NCBI GenBank assembly: GCA_001657395.1
Contig: LYSY01000001.1
Coordinates: 558,001-622,000, forward strand
Direction: 5' to 3'
Length of the DNA: 64,000 nt
Source of the DNA: Rhodospirillales bacterium BBD 1991-14
Lineage (GTDB): Bacteria > Pseudomonadota > Alphaproteobacteria > Kiloniellales > Kiloniellaceae
The notes beneath the pieces are model-generated. The model saw only the letters and a program-made list of their open reading frames with translations, did no database searches and had not been told where the DNA came from. The position numbers and the translations under genes are program-made. This document shows positions 58,835 to 64,000 of this stretch, in pieces; the first letter of the stretch is position 1, and each line of letters opens with the position of its first letter.

Positions 58835-60363
58835 GCAGCAGTTCCCCGTGAAGCGAAGGCGACCAGCTTCCGGCTGGTCGCCGCGGTTGCGTCATAGAGC
58901 CCGCTGTAGATTTCCAGCAGCTCCTCGTAGTCCCTCCGGTGATCCTCGTTCGGTTCGACGGCCGTTGTTCTCCCGGCCATGGCTTCGGCAGCCTCGACGA
59001 TGGAGCCGTACCACCCCGCGCCGTAGGCCGCGATCATGCCCGCGCCCAGCGCGGAGGCCTCCACGGTTTCGGAGATCCGCACCGTCTTTCCCGAGGCATC
59101 GGCCAGCATCCGACGCCACAGCGGACTCGCCGCGCCGCCGCCGATGGCCAGGTACTCGGTCACGTCGAGATCGGCACTTGCCTCCATCAGGCGGGTGCGC
59201 ATGACCTGATCCAGCGTCATGCCCTCCAGAAGGGCACGGTAGACGTGGGCGGGCCCGTGGCCGCCGCCGAAGCCGATGAGGCAGCCGCGCGCCGCCGTGT
59301 CCCAATGCGGGTCCATGACACCGGACCAGTAGGGCAGGGCCATCAGGCCTTCGCAGCCGCGCGGGATTGCCGCCGCCGCTTCCTCCAGGTCTTCGAAGAC
59401 ATTCGGGTCGCTGCGCCCCTGCGGGGTGAAGCGGTCGACGAACCAGTTGATGAGGAAGGCGCCGGAGCGCAGGCAGTTCTCCAGAATATAGCCTTCGCCC
59501 TGGGCGGCGATCTCCGTCCGCCAGGCCCGGTCGTAGGCATAGGTGGGGGACCAGACACCCGAGACCACCGCCGTGCCCAGATTGATGTAGGCGCGGCTCG
59601 GCGTCGTGCAGTTGGTGCCGAGCCCGGCAAGCTGGCCATCGCCGCCCGCGGCATAGACCGGTGTTCCGCTTCTGAGGCCGGTTGCCGCCGCGGCCTCCCC
59701 GGTCACCTCTCCAAGGGCCGTGCCCGGCGCAAAAGCCGGCACCATCTGGTCTTCGCGCAAGCCCAGAGCGGACAGGATCTCCGGCGACCAGCGCTTCTCC
59801 ACGAGATCGAACAGCCCCATGGGGTCGGCCGAGATCCAGCCGGTCTTGAGGGCGCCGCAGAGGCGTTGGACAAGAAAGGCCTGCACGTCGGCGAAGCAGA
59901 CGGCGCGGGCGAAGACCTCGGGCTCGTGTCGCTTGAGCCAGAGATAGCTGTAGACGCAGGGCGTGATATCCGGGAAACGCCCGGTGATGCGGTGGATCGT
60001 CTCGGCGCCGAGCTCGGTGCTCAGATCCTCGACTTCCTGGCGCGCGCGCTCGTCCAGCCAGAGAATGCCGGGGCGCAGCGCCGCGCCCGCTTCGTCAAGC
60101 GGGACGAAAGTCTCGCGTTGGTTGGAGATCGCGAGGGCGGCGATCCGTTCCGCTGCGACCTTGGACAGCAGGTCCTTAAGGGCGGTGACGCAGGCCCGCC
60201 ACCAATCCTCGCTGTCCTGCTCGAAGTGATAGAGCTGCGGGTTGGACAACGCCAGCGGCGCACGTCCCTCGGCCAGGGCCTCTCCCTCGCGGGTCCAGGC
60301 TATTGCCTTGGTGCTTTGCGTCGAGGAGTCGATCCCGATGACGAGGTCCCGAGAGGCGGCCAT
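58831..60363 (-). CDS. FGGY-family carbohydrate kinase (xylulokinase-like)
   Basis: 510 residues. The N-terminal loop VIGIDSSTQSTKAIAWTREG, AALAISNQRETFVPLDEAG, WLDERARQEVEDL, GGDGQLAGLGTN and YLAIGGGAASPLWRRMLADASG define the FGGY family. QRET is a xylulokinase/glycerol-kinase-type signature. The second kinase in the operon (the other at 53540) differs greatly in sequence and length, so the two probably act on different intermediates. It follows the binding-protein gene after an 87-bp gap with a hairpin, and overlaps the G1PDH-like gene by 4 bp. Confidence 0.87.
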   Translation of the reverse strand: MAASRDLVIGIDSSTQSTKAIAWTREGEALAEGRAPLALSNPQLYHFEQDSEDWWRACVTALKDLLSKVAAERIAALAISNQRETFVPLDEAGAALRPGILWLDERARQEVEDLSTELGAETIHRITGRFPDITPCVYSYLWLKRHEPEVFARAVCFADVQAFLVQRLCGALKTGWISADPMGLFDLVEKRWSPEILSALGLREDQMVPAFAPGTALGEVTGEAAAATGLRSGTPVYAAGGDGQLAGLGTNCTTPSRAYINLGTAVVSGVWSPTYAYDRAWRTEIAAQGEGYILENCLRSGAFLINWFVDRFTPQGRSDPNVFEDLEEAAAAIPRGCEGLMALPYWSGVMDPHWDTAARGCLIGFGGGHGPAHVYRALLEGMTLDQVMRTRLMEASADLDVTEYLAIGGGAASPLWRRMLADASGKTVRISETVEASALGAGMIAAYGAGWYGSIVEAAEAMAGRTTAVEPNEDHRRDYEELLEIYSGLYDATAATSRKLVAFASRGTAA

Positions 60364-60400
60364 AGACCTTCAGCTTTGTTGTCCGACCACGGAAAATCCG

Positions 60401-60437
60401 AAAAAAGGAGGTGGGCTGCGATCGTCTGCAGCCCACC
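60401..60437 (-). terminator. Attenuator-like terminator between binding-protein and kinase genes
   Basis: On the minus strand GGTGGGCTGC and GCAGCCCACC form an exact 10-bp stem (60410-60437) around an 8-nt loop, followed after TCC by TTTTTT (60406-60401). It lies just after the binding-protein stop inside the operon, so it probably lets receptor mRNA exceed that of the enzymes. Confidence 0.82.
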
Positions 60438-60450
60438 GCCGCATCCCACT

Positions 60451-61959
60451 TTAACCGGATACGATCTTGTTGGTCTTCTCGGCAATGGAGTCCATTGCCG
60501 CCTTCGCGCTGTCGTATTCACCGGCAAAGAAACGGCCAAGTTCAACAGGGATAGTGTCGTTGGCAAGCTCCGCCCATTCCGGCAGGTCCGGTTCGGAGCC
60601 CATGTAGTTGTCGATGGTTTCGCGGACCACGTTCAGGTGGCGCGTGGTTCCCGGGATGCCGGGTTTGGCATTGGCCTTCACCCGGGCGTCGTCGTAGACG
60701 CTGGTGCGGGTCGGGCCGGTGCCGCCGCCCAGCGTGGTGATGAAGACCTGGGTGTCGGCGGAGGTCGCCCACTGGGCGAACAGCCAGGCCGCATCCGGGC
60801 TCTTCGAGTACTTGGAGACCGCCAGGGACGAGCCGCCCTGGTGGCCGACGCCGGGGATCTCGCCGAAGCCGGTCTGCTCCACCGTGCGCAGGGCCTTGGG
60901 AGCCGGCGGAATGGCCGCCTCCATCAGCCCGGAGACCTGCGATGCATCGGGGTTGTCCCAGGAGGGGAAGAACTCACCCCAGCTCAGGACCTGGCCGGCG
61001 ATGCCCTGGGCCACCGACTGACCCTGGCCGTCCCAGGTCCAGGAGGTCACGCCCGGAGGCATGTTCTCTTTCAGCCGCACCCAGTAGTCCATGGCCTCCA
61101 GGCCCTCGGCGTCGTTGCCGCTGAACTTCTGGTCTGGACCGAAGATCGATCCGCCATGGCCCCAGAGCCAGGCCGTCCAGTCGCACTCCAGGCTGTAGTG
61201 GCCGGACTTCATCTGGCCTGTCGTGCCGTAGATGTCCGGGCCCTTGGCCTTCTGGATCGCCTGGGCGTTGGCCAGGAACTCGTCCATGGTGGTCGCCACC
61301 TTCAGGCCGAGCTCGTCGTAGACGTCCTTGCGGTACATGTAGATAAAGATCGGAATGTCGTAGGGAACGCCGACCATGATGCCGTCGTACATCGAGATGC
61401 CGTCAACCAGCGGGCCGAGGAAGTCGTCGAAGTTGTAGTTCGGCATTGCCAGGGCCGGCTTGGCGGCATACTTCTCGCGCGGATCGAGCACGTCGCCGGA
61501 GAAGCTCGCCATCCAGCTCTGGTCCAGATAGTAGAGGTCGTAGGTACCGAGGCCGGAGGCGACATCCAGGGTCAGTTTCTGGAGCACCTGTTCCAGGGGC
61601 AGAACCTCGATCTCCACATTGATGCCCGTGGCTTCTTCGAAGAAGGGCTTCAGGTGCTCGTTGATGGCGTTCGACGGCGGCGTGGACTCGGTGGCGAGGC
61701 GGATCGTCTGTCCCGCGAAGGGCTTTGCCACGTCTTTCAGCCAGGCCATCATATCGGCATCGGGGACGATCTCCGCGGCGGCTGCAGTGTTGAAGACGCC
61801 GCCCCGGAACCCGAACGGCATGGTGGCGGTGAGGCCCAGCGCCCCGGCACCCAGGCCCAGCTTGCTCGCGGCGCGCAGGAACTTGCGCCGTGACAGGTCG
61901 CCGCGGATATAACGGTCCGTGACAGAGGCAAGGTACAACTTTCGATCAGACTCTCTCAT
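60451..61959 (-). CDS. ABC sugar transporter substrate-binding protein, Tat signal
   Basis: 502-residue family-1 extracellular solute-binding protein. The N-terminus LSRRKFLRAASKLGLGAGALGLTA is a strong twin-arginine signal, followed by a mature MalE-like fold with QTIRLATESTPPSNAINEHLKPFFEEATGINVEIEVLPLEQVLQKLTLDVASG and the late SPDAAWLFAQWATSADTQ. A cytoplasmic leader of about 22 residues precedes the RR pair. It delivers a sugar or polyol to the permeases encoded upstream in the operon. Confidence 0.92.
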   Translation of the reverse strand: MRESDRKLYLASVTDRYIRGDLSRRKFLRAASKLGLGAGALGLTATMPFGFRGGVFNTAAAAEIVPDADMMAWLKDVAKPFAGQTIRLATESTPPSNAINEHLKPFFEEATGINVEIEVLPLEQVLQKLTLDVASGLGTYDLYYLDQSWMASFSGDVLDPREKYAAKPALAMPNYNFDDFLGPLVDGISMYDGIMVGVPYDIPIFIYMYRKDVYDELGLKVATTMDEFLANAQAIQKAKGPDIYGTTGQMKSGHYSLECDWTAWLWGHGGSIFGPDQKFSGNDAEGLEAMDYWVRLKENMPPGVTSWTWDGQGQSVAQGIAGQVLSWGEFFPSWDNPDASQVSGLMEAAIPPAPKALRTVEQTGFGEIPGVGHQGGSSLAVSKYSKSPDAAWLFAQWATSADTQVFITTLGGGTGPTRTSVYDDARVKANAKPGIPGTTRHLNVVRETIDNYMGSEPDLPEWAELANDTIPVELGRFFAGEYDSAKAAMDSIAEKTNKIVSG

Positions 61960-62036
61960 CGCAATTCCTCCCTCAATCTAGGCCCAGGCGGGCCGTTCGC
62001 AGGTCAGCAGACAATCGTGGTGTCTCTTGCTCCACT

Positions 62037-62912
62037 TCACTGTTTCACTGATCCCAAAGTCAGCCCGCGCACCAAGTTCTTCTGCACGAGCAGGATGAAG
62101 ATGAAGGCCGGCAGGATGGCTGCGGTGCCGAGCGCCGCCATGTTGCCCCAGGCCGTGCCGGTCGAGGTGACGAAGGTCGAGGAAACCACCGGCACGGTCT
62201 TCAGGCCCGTCTGCGTCAGCGTCAGGACAAAGAGAAACTCCGTCCAGGAGAAGATAAAGCACAGCACCGCGGTCGCGGCGATCCCGCCCATGGCCATGGG
62301 TAAGACCAGTTTGCGAAACACCAGGAAGCGCGATGCTCCGTCGATCAGGGCGGCCTCGTCGATCTCCTTGGGAATGTCGTCGAAGAAGCTCTTCAGCAGC
62401 AGCACCGCCAACGGCATGTTCATCAGCGCGTGGATCAGGATGACGCCGTGGTAGGTATCCAGCAGGCCGAAGTCGCGATAGATGAAGAACATCGGAATGG
62501 CGACGGCCACCGGCGGCATCATGCGGGTCGAGAGGATCCAGAACACGAAGTGGTGCTGGCCGCGGAATCGCATGCGCGAGAGGGCATAGGCCGCCAGGGT
62601 GGCGATGACGATGGCCAGGGCCGTCGAGCAGACGGCGATGACGATGGAATCCCAGAGGCGGGGCGTCATGTAGAAGTCGCCGCCGCCCGGCAGCACCGAC
62701 AGGCCCTGCTCGAAGCCCAGGGAGATGCCGAAGACCTCCTCGTAAGACTTGGCGCTGGTCTCGAAAGAGAAGACCTTGGGCGGGATCGAGAAGATCTCCC
62801 GGTCCAGCTTGATGGAGACCGTTACCCAGTAGTAGATCGGGAACGCGAAGAGCATGACCACCGCCCAGGCGGCGAGGGCGCGGAGAATCCTCTGTCCGGG
62901 GCTCAGCAGCAT
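62037..62912 (-). CDS. ABC sugar transporter permease, MalG type
   Basis: 291-residue membrane subunit with six hydrophobic segments. FPIYYWVTVSIKLDREIF is at the N-terminus and the EAA loop is EIDEAALIDGASRFLVFRKLVLPMAMGGIAAT. It pairs with the MalF-type permease 3 bp upstream. Followed by a 77-bp gap and the binding-protein gene, an order in which the permeases precede the receptor. Confidence 0.92.
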   Translation of the reverse strand: MLLSPGQRILRALAAWAVVMLFAFPIYYWVTVSIKLDREIFSIPPKVFSFETSAKSYEEVFGISLGFEQGLSVLPGGGDFYMTPRLWDSIVIAVCSTALAIVIATLAAYALSRMRFRGQHHFVFWILSTRMMPPVAVAIPMFFIYRDFGLLDTYHGVILIHALMNMPLAVLLLKSFFDDIPKEIDEAALIDGASRFLVFRKLVLPMAMGGIAATAVLCFIFSWTEFLFVLTLTQTGLKTVPVVSSTFVTSTGTAWGNMAALGTAAILPAFIFILLVQKNLVRGLTLGSVKQ

Positions 62913-62915
62913 GGC

Positions 62916-63809
62916 CTACCACCTGACCTTGAAGACGGCGACGAAGAGGTTGGCCGCAATCAGGATGACGAAGAGCGCAAAGAGGCTGAGAGTGGCGCCG
63001 TAGCCCCACTTTATGAAGCTGAAGGTCTGCTCCCAGGCATAGAGGCTGAGGGTGTAGGTCGAGGTTCCCGGGCCGCCGGAGGTCATGACGAAGACGTAAT
63101 CGAACATGCGGAAGAGATCGATGCCGCGGATCAGCACGGCGATGGCGATGACCTTGCCCATCATGGGCAGGGTGAGCCGGCGAAAGACCTGCCAGGAACT
63201 GGCGCCGTCGATCATCGCGGATTCAAAGGGGTCGCGGGGCAGGGAGCGCAGGCCGGCAACGAAAATCAGCACCATGAAGGGGGTCCATTGCCAGACGTCG
63301 GCGACGATCACGCCCCAGAGTGCCAGCGAGGGGGTGGCCAGGATCGGCGTCGCCTGGCTTAGCAGCCCCAGGGACTGCAGCGTCCAGGTAATGATCCCGA
63401 ACTGGGCGTCCTGCATCAGCAGAAACATCATGCCGGTGATGGCCGGCGGAATGACCAGCGTCAGGGTGAGAACCCCGCGCAGAAAGCCGAAGCCCGGGTC
63501 GTCGGAATCGATCAGCAGGGCGATCGCCATCCCAAGCACGACCTGTATGACCAGACAGATTCCGGTGTACAGGAGCGTGACGGAGAAAGCGTTCCACATG
63601 CGCGGGTCGCCGAAGAGCTGGACCCAGTTGTCGAAGCCGACCGGCACCAGCTCGCGCTTGCGCGGCGCGAACTCATGAAAGGACAGGAAGATGTTGTAGA
63701 AAAAGGGGTAGAGGGCGAAGACCACCAGGATCACGATCAGCGGCAGCAGCCACGGCAAGGGGTGGTCGGCAATCATGAAGCGGGGCGCGCGGATCATGCT
63801 GCCCGTCAT
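62916..63809 (-). CDS. ABC sugar transporter permease, MalF type
   Basis: About 297 residues from an ATG at 63809 (MTGSMIRAPRF); the track's longer N-terminus to 63995 is basic, low-complexity and unlike the family. Six hydrophobic segments, VLVVFALYPFFYNIFLSF near the N-terminus and the EAA loop FESAMIDGASSWQVFRRLTLPMMGKVIAI. First gene of the minus-strand polyol operon. An ATG at 63797 is an alternative start. Confidence 0.9.
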   Translation of the reverse strand: MTGSMIRAPRFMIADHPLPWLLPLIVILVVFALYPFFYNIFLSFHEFAPRKRELVPVGFDNWVQLFGDPRMWNAFSVTLLYTGICLVIQVVLGMAIALLIDSDDPGFGFLRGVLTLTLVIPPAITGMMFLLMQDAQFGIITWTLQSLGLLSQATPILATPSLALWGVIVADVWQWTPFMVLIFVAGLRSLPRDPFESAMIDGASSWQVFRRLTLPMMGKVIAIAVLIRGIDLFRMFDYVFVMTSGGPGTSTYTLSLYAWEQTFSFIKWGYGATLSLFALFVILIAANLFVAVFKVRW

Positions 63810-63826
63810 GTCATGATGCCCGTCAT
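63806..63826 (-). other. Possible six-codon leader ORF coupled to the permease start
   Basis: ATG ACG GGC ATC ATG ACA TGA runs from 63826 to 63806. Its stop overlaps the permease ATG as ATGA. It arises because the 10-mer GCCCGTCATG occurs twice (63801-63810 and 63818-63827). It may couple translation of the operon's first gene or be a chance duplication. The remaining 174 bp to the window edge hold no gene that I can support, and presumably carry the operon promoter. Confidence 0.35.
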
Positions 63827-64000
63827 GGTGCCCGCCGCCCTCTGCGCGGCGGCCCTGCTGATTCCGGATCGCGCCGTGACGACGGCCGTGGACGCACCTC
63901 AAACCTCCCCAATCGCCGGACCGCCGGGCAGCCCCGCGGCAGCGTTCCTTATGTTTCTTGGCCGTAAAGGTCGCATAACATTTTTTTCCGTGCAATATCA

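Noticed and set aside
58939-61893. 984-residue plus-strand ORF
   Set aside because: Antisense to the FGGY kinase and binding-protein genes, which carry clear catalytic and signal motifs; no recognisable features of its own.
63810-63995. Upstream extension of the MalF-type permease
   Set aside because: Basic, low-complexity translation unlike any permease N-terminus; more likely the untranslated promoter region.

Overview
The window is a high-GC chromosomal segment, almost certainly from an alphaproteobacterium. The evidence is the mix of TRAP (two), TctABC, BMP-type, SsuABC-type and MalFGK-type importers, a RutR-like pyrimidine regulator with its palindromic operator, an extragenic repeat of the type common in rhizobial and rhodospirillal genomes, and dense tail-to-head operons with ATGA overlaps. 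A marine or soil Rhodospirillales/Kiloniellales-like heterotroph is my best guess, but nothing here fixes the genus. I see no rRNA, tRNA, CRISPR, phage or insertion-sequence genes. The long antisense ORFs in the track are high-GC shadows.

Layout. (1) 1-5.9 kb: a partial aromatic-type flavin monooxygenase and a metallo-beta-lactamase-fold protein with an altered zinc site, divergent from a dctPQM TRAP operon and a LysE exporter. (2) 5.9-10.9 kb, minus strand: a second TRAP system interleaved with a flavin monooxygenase and ending in a MarR regulator. A perfect 19-bp palindrome lies in front of the operon. (3) 11-21.4 kb: mixed metabolic genes (epimerase/LysR, EamA exporter, RraA-like protein, cytoplasmic gamma-glutamyltransferase with an MFS exporter and a GNAT enzyme, Lrp, PhzF, DUF3574, a hypothetical, a hexapeptide acetyltransferase). 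(4) 21.4-25.3 kb: tctCBA plus an HpcH aldolase. (5) 25.5-26.7 kb: a D,D-carboxypeptidase.

(6) 26.9-47.6 kb is the centrepiece: a large reductive pyrimidine-catabolism island. It holds a RutR-like TetR regulator with an EthD-like protein and a GhrA-like reductase. A plus-strand operon follows: preT-preA, an M20 carbamoyl hydrolase and an ABC importer, closed by a strong terminator. A minus-strand operon faces it: dihydropyrimidinase, a BMP-type nucleoside importer, cytosine deaminase and a cysteine-desulfurase-like enzyme. A nitrilase-type beta-ureidopropionase is divergent from that operon. RutR-type palindromes sit in both divergent control regions. Together these genes would import nucleosides and bases, deaminate cytosine, reduce uracil/thymine, open the ring and hydrolyse the carbamoyl product to a beta-amino acid, CO2 and ammonia.

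(7) 47.7-52.1 kb: an ECF sigma/anti-sigma pair, a DUF4399 protein, a B12-binding-type radical SAM enzyme and a PAS_5-like protein. (8) 52.1-53.5 kb: a secreted glycerophosphodiesterase behind a candidate Pho box. (9) 53.5-63.8 kb, minus strand: a nine-gene sugar/polyol operon (MalFG-type permeases, Tat-type binding protein, MalK-type ATPase, two FGGY kinases, an AraM-like glycerol-1-phosphate dehydrogenase, a GpsA-like dehydrogenase, RpiB). This combination of enzymes does not match a textbook pathway that I know and is the best candidate for new biochemistry in the window.
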